This document shows, piece after piece, positions 24,599 through 36,131 of a stretch of 64,000 bases of DNA. Made by a program: the position numbers and the translations under genes. This stretch comes from Inonotus obliquus. Taxonomy: Eukaryota > Basidiomycota > Agaricomycetes > Hymenochaetales > Hymenochaetaceae. A model generated the notes under the pieces. The model had not been told where the DNA came from and did not search any database. It saw only the letters and a program-made list of their open reading frames with translations. The first letter of the stretch is position 1. Each line of letters starts with the position of its first letter. Location: NCBI GenBank assembly GCA_032164295.1, contig JAJHTX010000003.1, positions 2,294,001-2,358,000 on the forward strand, read 5' to 3'.

Positions 24599-25884
24599 AG
24601 GTAGGGGAAGTATAAACTCGACTAGGTGTGACAGGACCCCCGTTAATACTAACAAATGCCTGCGCCAAATCCGGATAATTTTGTCCGAAAATTTGACCCA
24701 ATGCCTCTGCTAATCCGGATAAGTTGGGGTCATTTTTCTGGAAAGGCCCCCGCAATTTTCCGGATAAAAGAGGGCATGGATGAGTGGATGCCTCTGCCAA
24801 TCCGGATAAGATCGACGCTTGTCTCCCAATTTGGTCATAACTTCCTACCTGTTCCTCTATGTTCTTCCTGAACAGGAAAATATTACATGCAAAGGGAATT
24901 CATTTCTGTTGCTTCTTTCAGTGTTTGGAAGGAAATTCGGTCAGTTTCTCACTTTTTCCCTCAAATCATGGAGGATTTTAAGTCCAAAGGCAATGATAAA
25001 CAATAGATTTTTTAATTTTTCACTATGTTCCGCATTGCACATGGTAATGTTGTCTTCCTACTAACTGACTTCCAACTGACATAAATTCGGATAAAAATTG
25101 CCCCTTTTGGAGGCCTCCGCGAAAATCCGGACAAAAACTACCCCCTGACCGGTGAGGCCTCCACAAATCTGGATAAAACGGGCGCGAAGCGCCCGACAAA
25201 ATCCGGATAAAACCCCCCATTCTGTGCGCAGGCCTTAATCGGTATTAACGGGGGTCCTGGTGTGACGCGCGTCATGCGACCCTGACTTGGCCTGACTTGC
25301 CTCATCTGGTGACTCTGGACCCTTTCTTAACTGCAACTTCCACACAACACAAACTCGATATTGGCTCTCATAGATCTCTTCTAATAAAAATTACAAGCAG
25401 ATGTATGTTTTTAAAATTAAAAAATATGGACCCCTGACCTTCCGATTAAGGGATGAACCTTTTTTGTGTCAAATGGCTCAGAATTCATTTTCCAGCATTC
25501 TGGTAAGCTTTTCGTAAATTTCGAAAATTTCGACCGCAGAATTTTTGCCGCTCTTGGCAGGCACAGGATGACAAATACAATCCAAATATAGTAATTCACT
25601 TATGACTCATATCTATTACTAATATTTGACTAATACATATTTATAACACATATCCTGATGGCTGAGGGAGGTTCAGGAGAGCTGGCTATTGGTGAAACAA
25701 GCTTTGTTTTGATGCTTTGTTGAAGTACAAATGGGATTCTGGCTGCTCTTCTGCTGGCTACCACTGTTCTGAAATCCGACCTTGAGATTTTTGCCTCAGG
25801 GTCCTTCTAAATCGGGTAAGCTCAGGGTGCTCAGGGTCATCAGTCACATTGTGACACCTAGTCGAGTTTATACTTCCCCTACCT
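24599..25884. mobile_element. Terminal-inverted-repeat DNA element flanked by TA (Tc1/mariner-like size class)
   Basis: The ends are exact inverted repeats: AGGTAGGGGAAGTATAAACT and 11 further bases at 24599-24629 match the reverse complement of 25854-25884. TA is present on both outer sides (24597-24598 and 25885-25886), the target duplication typical of Tc1/mariner elements. The inverted similarity extends inward (CGACCCTGA near 25277 against its inverse near 25836) once the nested insertion is removed. Without that insertion the element is about 650 bp and has no transposase, so it is non-autonomous. A paralogous site without the element exists near 19034. Confidence 0.85.
24632..25259. 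mobile_element. Nested non-autonomous element with 6-bp target duplication
   Basis: This 628-bp element starts CAGGACCCCCGTTAATAC and ends in its inverted complement. Both sides carry GTGTGA (24626-24631 and 25260-25265), a perfect 6-bp target-site duplication that interrupts the inverted repeat of the outer element. Near both ends are repeated ATCCGGATAA-type motifs (about 24668, 24711, 24758 and 24799; then 25086, 25114, 25153 and 25201), like subterminal transposase-binding sites. No coding capacity is visible. The superfamily is uncertain; the 6-bp duplication is less common than the 2-, 3- or 8-bp ones. Confidence 0.8.
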
Positions 25885-25886
25885 TA

Positions 25887-26430
25887 CTGTGACACGTGAG
25901 GCAGAAGACATACCCAGCAGATAAGTTATTCCAGTACCGTAGCAGGTCATCGCTCCATCCCTGGATGGCAGAGCTGTTGTGGCACCAGGGAGGTCATTCA
26001 CCTTATCATCTTCGAGATCCAAATACTCAAGCTTCAGACTGACGAGAAGATTAGTCGTGTTTGTATCTCAGCTAGTCGAACAATTGTCTTATTTTTGTTC
26101 TCCGTGTCGTCTTTACTCTTTAGGCCTCGCGGTTGGAGGTATTTGGGGGCTTCGAGTGGGTATAAGGCGACCTCTTCTCTTGCTGTATTACATTCCACGG
26201 GTTGTGTTGCGAGAGGGAGATGGAGCGCATGTGTGGAGCGTATGTGTTTGGTGAGAAAGGGAAGGAACTTTCGGTTGAGAATCTTGGTGGTAGAGTTGCA
26301 GAGGTTTTGCTTTTTGATGTTCTGAAAGGAACACTACTAGTGTATCCTTCTGTCTTTGAGTTTTGTATACCTTTCCGAGTCCGTTTTGATCTCGGTGTGC
26401 GATAGTAGTCAAGCATGATAATTTGTATGC
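25887..26430 (+). pseudogene. Duplicated linker with a pirin 3' fragment
   Basis: Resumes the sequence shared with 19.03-19.58 kb after the transposon. From about 26206 it reads into the last pirin codons (LREGD, then AYVFGEKGKELSVENLGGR and VAEVLLFDV) with a small internal duplication (GAGCGCATGTGTG before GAGCGTATGTGTTTGG). The natural stop is lost: the frame continues LKGTLLVYPSV. It is a non-functional fragment. Similarity to the pirin flank ends at about 26430. Confidence 0.75.
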
Positions 26431-26722
26431 TCTTGCCCAAGAAAACTCAGAACAATCGCAACACTTTCCCTCCGCACATGAGAACTTTGAGGAGTAGAGA
26501 GAAATGCTAGTCTGGAAGCGATTTCATGTTCCACCAAGCATCGTAATCCAGAGACAAGAAAGGTCGGGGCTATCACACTTGCGTTGAGCGCCATGCATAC
26601 ATGTTTGTCTTTGCGGGCAATACGGATGGTGGAAAAATCGGACGTGCGTTGAAAGGGACGCAGTACATGGAAAATGGGCATGGATAGGCATTGCCGACCG
26701 TATACACCACCTTCAAACAATT

Positions 26723-27350
26723 TTAGATGTTCGACGGGTAGAGCAACTACAAAGAAAAAAACACATAACTCAGCAACACGCCCCGAACATCAAGTTCAAA
26801 AACAATCAAAAATACGCACCACACGAACAGAAGCACCAAAAGCCCTCGGTGGAATATTACTCCTAAACTTCCCTTTCACAACACCCGAATTCCCATGAGG
26901 TCTAGTAACCCTCCCCCAAATAACCCTCACTTTCGATCCGTTAATCTCGCGTTTCGCTTTGTACACATAGGCCAACCGTTTGCCTAGATAGAACTGAGCG
27001 TCCTCTTTGGTGCTGACGCCTTCGATTTGGATTAGGGTAGTGTTGGGACGGGTGTTACGTTTGCCGCGTTTGTGTGAGAGGATGCGGCCTTTTGAGTAGA
27101 GTCTGTGGAAGAGAGAGGGGAAGGAAGGAAGGAAGGAAGGGTGAGTGAGTATAGGCAGGGCACGACGATGGGTTTGGGTGAAGTTGCCTCTCGATACCCT
27201 CATCTGTTTCGTGTGCGTGTGCTCGCCATCCATCATCCAAACGTCCAATCCATCCCATTCAGCGTGTCATCTCCAACTCTTCCACCCCACGGACATCGAG
27301 CAAGGCAGCGGCAACCCAGAGAAACTATAAACATACCTAGTGGAGCCCAT
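26723..27350 (-). CDS. RPL33: 60S ribosomal protein eL33 (L35Ae)
   Basis: Structural protein of the large ribosomal subunit, 106 residues, in three exons: 27350-27337 (14 nt, MGST plus two bases), 27102-26820 and 26746-26723 (24 nt, LLYPSNI and stop). The middle exon contains the family signature [20 protein letters not shown], the segment [38 protein letters not shown], and [14 protein letters not shown]. The length matches yeast eL33 (107). The long first intron right after the start codon is typical of fungal ribosomal protein genes and often carries regulatory signals. It is divergent from the ornithine acetyltransferase gene. Confidence 0.96.
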
Positions 27351-27819
27351 CTTCGTTCTTGCTGGTCGTCGTTGGCCGTGTCCTGTCCTTCACCGACCCT
27401 CTTGCATGGTCAATCATCTTATGTAATCCTTTTCGTCCAAACACGGCAGAGAGCATTACATAATATAGCTCCAGAAACGTCTTGGCATAAAGTACGCGAA
27501 GGAACGAAAAAAAATAGTTTAGCAGTGATGCAGTCGATGAATTGGACTGCACTCGACCGTCGACGTTTACCACGGCTCGTCGAGTAACGGAGCGCTGCGA
27601 GAGCAAGTTCTAGTCCTTCTGCTTGTATCTCTTTTTTGTTTTCTGTTGTACTGTTGAGGTTGTTTACTGGTACACTGCAATCTGAGGACACATCTTTTTT
27701 CTTTCCGTACTTTGGATAAAAACCGGTGCTAGTGCTCAGCTCTGACTCGACTCAGTCTATCTCTCGACTCTCGCCTCTTACAGCCTTCGTCAATACCTGC
27801 CTTTTTCTTGCTTGCAAGA
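27351..27819. promoter_or_regulatory. Divergent promoter region of RPL33 and ARG7
   Basis: The 469 bp between the two start codons, read outward in both directions, must hold both promoters. No clear TATA box or named factor site stands out. The ARG7 leader (about 27680-27819) is pyrimidine-rich. Open frames on either strand here are short and unsupported. Confidence 0.5.
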
Positions 27820-29736
27820 ATGGTCCTAGCTCGCTATCGTCTTCGCCCACCCTCGTTTTCTCTAGCTCGAATGTCCTCATCAACAACGACAAACGAAAAT
27901 CTCACATTCCACATGCGTCCACCACCTCCCAAAACCCACCACCACCGTCCCATCCCATCTTCATCCTTCCCGCGCGGATACCTCCTCGGAGGTGTACACT
28001 CAGGAGTCAAAAAGAATCCCGAAATCCTCGACCTCGCATTGATACTATCAACAACATCGAAACCAGCATCTGCAGCAGGAGTGTTTACGCGAAACGCTGT
28101 AGCTGCTGCACCTGTACTTGTTAGTCAAGAGGTGTTAGAAGGGACGGGAGGGAGAGTGAGGAGTGTTGTTGTTAATAGTGGATGTGCGAATGCCGTTACG
28201 GGAAGGAAGGGATTGGAGGATGCTTGGAAGATGGTTAAGCTTGCTGATGGATGTACGAGGGAGGTATTGTCTGATGTTGAAGATGTGGGGGATAACGGAG
28301 GGTCGGGAAGGGCGACGGAGAGCTTGGTTATGAGTACTGGCGTTATTGGACAGCTTTTGCCTATCGATAAGATCATCGCCGGTATCAAATCCTTCACCAA
28401 CTCGTCCAAGTCTACTTCTACATCGAATACCAACTCCGAATCGTCCGGTCTGGGGAGTACATTTACCCACTGGGAACGCGCAGCCCGTGCATTCATGACA
28501 ACCGATACTTTCCCCAAATTACGCGCTTCGTCTTTCATCGCAGGTGGTCGAGAATATCGTTTAGGAGGGATGACGAAAGGTGCTGGGATGATTCATCCCG
28601 ATATGGGTTTACCACCACCTTCCTCCTCGTCCTCTACGAAAGCAAAGCGCGAATTACATGCTACTCTTCTGGGGTTGATATTAACAGATGCACCGGTAAC
28701 ACCTCGAGCATTACGTGCGGCAGTAGCATACGCTACAGATCGATCGTTCAATTCTATCTCTGTTGATGGAGATATGAGTACGAATGATACGCTTTTGGTT
28801 CTCGCTAATGGTGCTGGTGTTCCTTCCGATTCGGATATGGAGAGGGAGAAGGCTACTATTGATTTGATTGACGGCGAAGAAGATGGAAAGGAGAACGAGA
28901 ATGAGAATAAGAACAGAGCGTTTGTGGAGTTTAGAGATGCTTTAACAAGTTTCGCAGCCGAACTCGCCAAACTTGTCGTTCGCGATGGAGAAGGAGCGAC
29001 GAAATTTGTTACTGTAACCGTTGAAGTACGTGTCCCCCACTCCTTCCTTCTCTTGATTGCATTTTGCATAAATGGATACGGATGAACAATGACTTACTTT
29101 ATATCTATCTGACTTTGACTTTGAAAACGTTTGTAGGAAGCAGCGACGTATGCAGATGCACATGCTATAGCATCTCGTATATCTACATCCGCACTCGTCA
29201 AAACAGCTCTATACGGCGAAGACGCCAAGTACGTACTCACTCCGCCTCCTCCCTCTCCTCTCTCAACTTACCTCTCCTCTCCCCCTCATCCCTCCGATCC
29301 GTCTCTCTTCTAATTAGCTGGGGCCGCATACTAGCAGCAACAGGTTCAATCCCCTCTACATCCCTCTCAACACCCCTCATCCCATCCCAAATATCAGTCT
29401 CCCTCGTCCCCTCCTCCTCCTCCTCTTCCCCTTTACCCCTTCTAGTAAACGGCGAACCAACAACCATAGACGAAACACGCGCAAAACAGATATTACAAAA
29501 CGAGGAAGTGGAGATTGTTGTCAGGTTAGGGCTGGGTGGTGAATGTGCGAGGTATTGGACTTGTGATTTTAGTTATGTGAGTTTCTTTCCTTTTTTTTTT
29601 TTTTTTTTTCATGATTTGAGTTTCTGTTCTTTGGGCGTTTGGTTTTCGAGAGTGAGGTTTTGCTGATGATGTTTTCTTCTTTTTATTTGGATCGTTGTAG
29701 GAATATGTCCGCATCAATGGGGATTATCGTAGTTAA
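27820..29736 (+). CDS. ARG7: Ornithine/glutamate N-acetyltransferase (ArgJ type), mitochondrial
   Basis: Arginine biosynthesis enzyme that moves the acetyl group from N-acetylornithine to glutamate, in the mitochondrial matrix. Four exons (27820-29025, 29137-29228, 29318-29576, 29701-29736) give 530 residues. A basic N-terminal presequence ([17 protein letters not shown]) is followed by [27 protein letters not shown], and [15 protein letters not shown]. The self-processing site is [16 protein letters not shown], where cleavage before the Thr of ATLLG yields alpha and beta chains. Other family segments are [11 protein letters not shown] and the C-terminal [11 protein letters not shown]. Between [11 protein letters not shown] and LHATLLG there is a Ser-rich loop of about 15 residues. 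A further acidic loop ([15 protein letters not shown]) lies in the beta chain. Intron 3 contains a long T tract (about 29588-29610). Confidence 0.94.
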
Positions 29737-30395
29737 AAAGCGACAACGGACCTCGACTCCCGACTCTTGACTCCCAACTAGTACTACACTACGACTACGA
29801 CTACGACGACTACGACGACTACGACGATGCGTTCATCATATTGCCGTTCTTTCGGAAACCGGAAACCGGAAATTGGAAATGAAAATATCAAAACATTTAT
29901 AGTATTGGCTTTAGGTCTCTAGGTCGCTTTGTTTGACTCAATGGTTGTGCATGTACACATGTAGAGATGTATCACGACATTTCGCATACAGTAAACGAAT
30001 CTCGAGTCTCGAGTCAAATTTCCTTACTTCCTCTCTCGCAAGCCTAGGGTAAGAGTCTTTTCCAATCGATTTACATAAAAATCACTTGGACTGTGCCATG
30101 CCTTGTGCGATCAAATTCATCTCGTAGGGATGGGTCACGGACGAACGTTAGGGGAAACCATGTGCATATGCATGTTGCATTTTTAGATTTTCGTTATAGA
30201 TGGGAAATAAAAAGGGAACGCCAGAACAGAGGAGTGAGCAATATGAATAGTGTAAGAGATTCAAGTACATGTAAGATACGTGTGTGAGATGCAAGTTGTC
30301 AAGAAAACGCATTAGCATGAAACCGTTGTAAGACCCCTTCCTCTTTTTATATCGGTGCTGTCAACTCGAAATCACCTCAACAAAGAACCCTCACA
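29737..30395. other. Intergenic, with CTACGA microrepeat
   Basis: No gene seen. A short degenerate tandem repeat of CTACGA/CGACTACGA units lies at about 29786-29827, just after the ARG7 stop. The rest is the joint 3' flank of the convergent ARG7 and anoctamin genes. Confidence 0.5.
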
Positions 30396-33196
30396 TCACG
30401 TATCCTTCACAGCCCTCGTAATCTCATCCATACCCTCATCCCTCCCCCAAAACCCCGTCACCTCTTCCTTCTCCCTCTCCTCATCCTCCTCTCTAACTCT
30501 AACATCAACATCAACACTAACACTCCCAACATTCTCTCTCCCAAGCCTAACTCTCTCCCCTTCAACATCCTCAACACCCAAACTCCTCAAATACCATCCT
30601 TTAACTTCCCTCTCACCTCTTTCAACTTCTTTTAAAGCTTCACTGCGTTTCCATAAGGCTCTTTCGAGGATGTGACGAACGAGGAAACGGGCTAGGGAGT
30701 GAAGATGTGAGGCGCTTAGTGAGACGAGGAGGAGGGGGAGGAGGAGTGTGTAATGTGCTGTTGAGGTGTTTATGTGGAATGTTGGATTTAGATCTGGAGG
30801 TGTCGATAGTGTGGACTGGGAGATGTCGATTGAGGATCCTGTTGATGGAATAGGTGTAGTTGTGTCATTGGTAGTATCGTTGGAGAAGGACGTAAAGTGG
30901 TCTGGACGGAAGAGGTAGACGAGAGCGGCGTTGGTGAGTGCTGATAGCCAGGCGATGAAACTCTGTAAATTTTATCATGAAAAAATAGTCTACGAAAGAC
31001 TAGGAGTGTTTGGAGAGGAAGCACGAACCATTGTATCTACCCAGGGTCCTATCGTATCCGTTCGGAAAGGCATTGGCCTCCTACAATGCGTTGCAATCTT
31101 GAACGCATCGCTCCTCAATTCAAGCCAATTATTCAATAGCGACATCACTGAGTTTATATTCAAATTCCACCATCAGTCAATCCATTTCAGCCTCAAACGT
31201 AAAGACATTGAGAATGTTACTTACCAGGAGCAAGTGGCCAAATCGTACTCCAAAGCGAGACATAACCAAACTGTGTAACCATCTCACTAAAATCCTCAAA
31301 GGTAGTATATTTCGGTAACGACGCTTCATGTCGCACGCGAGCGAGGAATTCGCGTTCATCCCGTCCTCCGCTTTCCTCATCTTCGAACACCACACGTTTG
31401 CCGTTACTACCTTTCTTACCACTATCTATGCTGGACGCTGAAGGGCTACCGGACGAAGCAGTTGCAGAACCTGATGATGGTGATGACGGTGTTTGGCTGG
31501 CCTTTGAAGGCTTTGACCGGAATGCCTCGATCCATCGCATGACATACGGCAACCCAACTTCCGTAAAAGTCCCCACAACCTGATTTGTTACTGTATACGC
31601 AAACATCTGATTTTGCAATCGTGCAGGATCCGTCTTTGCGCTCTTAGCCCAAATATTAACTTTCTTCCCTTCTGTTTTTCCAAACAGGCCAGATAGGAAA
31701 GAAGAAGTCGATTCCGACTTGCTCTCTGCTCCCGATCCTCCAGTGATGTTGATGAAACCGGCAGCTTGAGTCGCTTTTGCTCCTACAACCGCGCTTGTTA
31801 CGAAAAGCGTACGCGAGACACTCTGCATCAGCTCCTCGCCAAATGGCATATATACGAAGGCGGAGAGCGCGAGACCAAGGTATGCGACTATCGCAGAAAG
31901 CGCAAAAGTCTTGAGCGTAAGTGAGAACTCGTATGTTGACCGATGTGCATGGTTTTCCCATTCTGTGAGTCGAACAGCATAAGAGTGATACAAGTGAAGG
32001 AGCTGCGGAACTAGAGCGGAAAAGAGCAAGGTTGGGCTGAACGACTAAATGAAAGGGAATTAGATGTATAGAATTTCTAGAACGTGCATTTGACTTACGA
32101 TGATCGTTTGGCCTGGGCCCTTGTACAACTGCGTAACAAAAGCCTCCATGACAAAGATGCCGGTCAGAAGCGCTGCAAGAGCGGCAGAAAACAGCAATAT
32201 GACTGGCAAGCTCGCAAAAATCTTCAAGTCGCGTTTCCACCAGGGGAACTTTAATCCTTTACCACCGGCATCCTTATATTGAGCGCGACGCCGCTCGACA
32301 CGGAAGGATCCACGCGTTCCCCATCGTACGGCCAGAATACGTTCTCGAATGCGCCAGAACTCGACGAAGAAGGTGGACCAAAGAACAAGGAGGGTCGAGT
32401 AGATTGCCGAATACGGCATGTTTAGGAGATAGAACGCAATGCCAAGCGCGGCGATGTATATCAATGAAGACGTGTAAGAGGAAAGAAACGAGAAGTATAA
32501 CGCCACCGCTTCGCCGAACTGACACGAGCAGCGTGATTAAGACGTTTTCAAGAAAGAAAGTAGACTATATGCACCTGATCTCTAATTTTATCCAACTCTC
32601 TCCTTCCAATCCCAAAGCCAATTTGCCCCCGTGTCCAACTGCGTAACCATAAATCGTTAAATTCATGATCATGTAATGCCAGGACGTCTTCTACGCGCGG
32701 CCATTGAGGGCTTCCGGGGACGATGCCGAGACCTCCATCATGCCGAGTAGATGTGACAAATTCGTATACTTGACGAAGCCGATCGGCAGGAGCAATTGTC
32801 GATGGGTCGTAGATGGCGGAGGCATTATCCTTTTGAAGAAGCTCTGGTACTGGGAGACCTCGAAGGAAATCCGAATATCTGAGAGGAAAACATGGTAAGA
32901 CAGATGACACGTTCCTTTGTTGTCGTGTGCTAGACGTACCGCTCACGCTTTGCAAGTTTCGCAAGTCGAACAGCAGGTGCCCAAACAAACACGAGCACCT
33001 GTCCACTCTTCTGTCCTCGCTTCCCTGTGGCACGTAACCCAGCATCTCGAAGGGTCTTGAGTAACTCAGTATACTCCTTTTCAGCTGCTTCCGCTTCCTC
33101 TCGTGTCTCTTGCTTTGAAAGGGTTGAATCACTCGAAGTACGAAATACGAGGATTATATCAACTTTGGGTAGTTTAGCGGTGGTTGGATGTGGCAT
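30396..33196 (-). CDS. IST2: Anoctamin/TMEM16 family membrane protein (Ist2-like)
   Basis: Multi-pass protein related to lipid scramblases and ion channels; yeast Ist2 tethers the cortical ER to the plasma membrane. The cytosolic N-terminus has KVDIILVFRTSS, then SDFLRGLPVPE and RLRQVYEFVTST. The membrane part runs from about 32550 downward. It includes ALYFSFLSSYTSSLIYIAAL, FVEFWRIRERILAVRWGTRG, IFASLPVILLFSAALAALL and TFALSAIVAYLGLALSAFVYM. The conserved anoctamin segment SLLNNWLELRSDAFKIATHC, with RRPMPFRTDTIGPW, is reached by splicing from about 31229 to 31155. The last exon begins SFIAWLSALTNAALVYLF. A Ser-rich cytosolic loop and an acidic C-terminus are less conserved. ATG 33196 (MPHPTTAKLPKVD) is preferred over 33316, which would add a Pro-rich extension. 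Confidence 0.88.
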
Positions 33197-36131
33197 TGTT
33201 TCGTTGGAAGGTGATGGTGGTGAAGAAGAAAGAGGCTTGAAGATGGGAGGGAGCCGAGGACGGAGTTGAGGACGGCCGGAGGAGGGACGGCACACGAGCT
33301 TGACACGTCCGTCCAAAACAGGATGATGTCATCACAGGTACTAGTGGAACGCCCACGTGCACCGTGATGCGATTGGATTACGTGGTCATTTCTCGCGCAG
33401 TGACCAGCCAGCCTTGTCTCCTTTCGACTCGCACTTGCTTTGTGATGTGCTGGAAGAGGCTGGAAGGTCGATTGTTCCAAGACTACCCTGATAAAGACTA
33501 GTTACAGCCGGGAGACAGAAGAACTTGAACAAGCTGGGAGGAGGAGATCCATATGTATGTCGTGGTAAGTATAAGAAGAGCACTTCCTCGTCAGGGCGAC
33601 AAGATAACATCGAACCAACGTTCTACTTTCTGAACAAAGGAGAATTTTGATTATTTCAAAATCGAAATTTCTATTTCTCAGGGTCAGTCGGCTTTCTACT
33701 CGACAATTCTTGCCGGTGGCAGCGGCGATGTTGAATCGTATCTTCATTATTTCCCTCCAGATGTGATATGGCAAAAATCTGGAGCTTCGCGGCTTCTCCG
33801 GATTGTATACGGTGAGAGATAATCCTCGGCCGTATCGAAGCTCGTTGTAATCAGGTGGATGCGTACCTAGGTAATGCATGTGTTTGCGACACCGAAGAGA
33901 GAGATATTACAACGAACCCTCGTTTCTTGCATGCAGTGTCGTGGACAGCCAGCGCAGATTTGGTACGTACCTTTTGCAATGAGGTGTTATCCTTGATGCA
34001 CGTCTTTCGGATCTTTCAAGAAACTCCAAACGGTGTGGTACTCTTGCCGCCGTCTTACCGATTGACGCCCTGACGCCCATCGAGGATAAGTACAAGATTT
34101 TCGACACGGAGCTTTGGTACCCTTGATACACGAGGAACCCCTCCAACACATCCTACATTTTTCCCATACACGCTGCTGTACGGGATCACGACGCCCATGT
34201 CAATAAAACAGAAAGGCCCACCCCAGGAATAATTACGTTTTTATCGACTCCGAGAGAGTACGGATGTGAGGAGACCACGAAGATGAAAGATGCCTTTGTT
34301 TTGGGACGAAAGTACTAGTTCTGTGTTGAATTCGGCGGTCTTATGGTTCTTCGGTTCTCTATTCCGTGTGGTATATCCCAGGAAGATATATACACAAGTA
34401 ACGGTTGCTCAGGTCAACAAATCGAAAGCATGAAGGAACATCAGACTGAGAATTGAGAATCATAGGAGAAGAAGCCTCCCTTGTTCGGACGTTCGGACGA
34501 TTTACACGCACAAGTTCTTTGCCCTTGATCAAAATTCTTTCTCCGAACCGAATCCAGTCTACAAATAGTAGAAACTAGAAGTGTGATCGGCAGCCGTCCG
34601 ATTTTCAATGGTGTTTTCGTCGGGCGTCTGTAGTTTCCCTGAGATGGCGTTGGCAACGATCAATCGTCAAGATCAGTCATCCAGTCAGGTCTCAGGTGTA
34701 CGATACGCTTGCATACTTTGCCGGGTTCATATTCATATTCATATTCCCAAACCAATTCCAAACCGCGGTACTCCATGGGTGAAGGTATGACCAACGGCAA
34801 GTCGTATAATCCGATATTGATATTGGATGTCGTCTAGGCTCAAGTGAGAGTAAATTAGCATGATTTGTATACTTATGAACGCTTGGCGATTATAGCGAAT
34901 AGCGAATGGAACCGGAAATGGCGCTGAATTGTTGTATCCCGCGGCGTATTTCATGCTTTGTTTCTTTCACAGGGAATACAGGAATTGGATATGTAGCGAC
35001 TTGCGGATAGCGGACTTGCGTGACTGGAAGGCTCCCATAGGATGGGATTACGTCATGGAGGTTGCTAGGGAGGGTGTTGCGCCGGACATAGCGGCTATTC
35101 CGGTGAGTTGTTGACAAAACACCAGGCTGGAGTAAGTAAGAGTTCGCGTTGTAGCGCTGGCTGCTCGCCATATCATCGCGTAAGAGTAAAATAAAAGAAA
35201 GTGGCTATCAGTGGGGCACCTCAGACACGTACTAGCAGCAGTGGGTTGATAAAATGAAATGAAAATTGATTGGTTGCTTGAATTGAGCGATACACAGTAA
35301 CACAACTACTTCCTCCGTCTAACTAGCCATTTCTCTCCTCACTTCACCTTCAAAATACTCGACCAACTTCTCCCTTTTCTACACTTGGAGAAGGATACTT
35401 GACTGGACTCGCGGTCCACGCGGTCCCGTGCCGTTGGCCTGGGATTATTACATCCGTTTCATATTCATATTCATACAAAACACCATCCAATCTCATATCT
35501 TAGTCCACTATCTACCTCACTAGTACATCCATCTCATCCCCTCCTATCGTACTAGTCCTCGTCCTTCTACCTCGCGCGTGTCCATCACCTAGAGAAGAAA
35601 ACATAGACGCACGGAAGGAAAAAGTTGAAAATCATTCGGTGCTAGTACTGTTGACGTTGCATTGTTATTCTTATGTACGTATTTTATTTCACTCTTCTCA
35701 TTCGGACGACCGACGTCTGCCCGGGTCTTTATTCTACCCCACGCGTTTGGTTCCCCGAATGCACCGCCAAAGAATGAAGCGTTGATATATAATGCTAACC
35801 GACGCCTTTTTTTCTCCTTGTTTTGTTTGCACGCCGCCCTCCTCGAATCTCCATCTGGACCAACGCACTCTTTGGCTTTTTGGCTTTGCGTGTTTGGCCG
35901 GTCCTGTGCAAACAGGGTTCATTGATATTGGAGCACCTCCCAACGCGTCTTTCTTGTCCTGTCCGCTTTCCTAAAATCCTTCGCCGTACTATTTGGGTTT
36001 GGGAGGAAACGAGAGGACGATAGTTTATTGAGGTAATTTATACCTTGCACGGTAAGCCTGTCTCTTCCTGTTTTTTCCTGACGTACGTCCTCACGGCGCT
36101 TGCATTGGAATGCATAGAGCGCGCACAGGAC
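33197..36131. other. Long intergenic region
   Basis: Almost 3 kb without a convincing gene. Open frames such as 33502-33879 (-) show no family motif or clean start context. The right end (about 35640-36131) is likely the leader of the next gene. A typical intron (GTAAGCC donor near 36050, ACAG acceptor near 36128) lies directly before its start codon. No tRNA or repeat was recognised. Confidence 0.45.

Noticed and set aside
29588..29612. Long T tract as a terminator or regulatory element
   Set aside because: It lies inside the third intron of ARG7 and is best explained as an expanded polypyrimidine tract.
33502..33879. 125-codon frame on the - strand in the long intergenic region
   Set aside because: No family motif or conserved splice pattern, and the surrounding region looks non-coding.
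36045..36131. Earlier ATG adding MHGKPVSSCFFLTY as a signal peptide to the large disordered protein
   Set aside because: The stretch carries a GTAAGC donor and an ACAG acceptor just before the next ATG, so it reads as a 5' leader intron.
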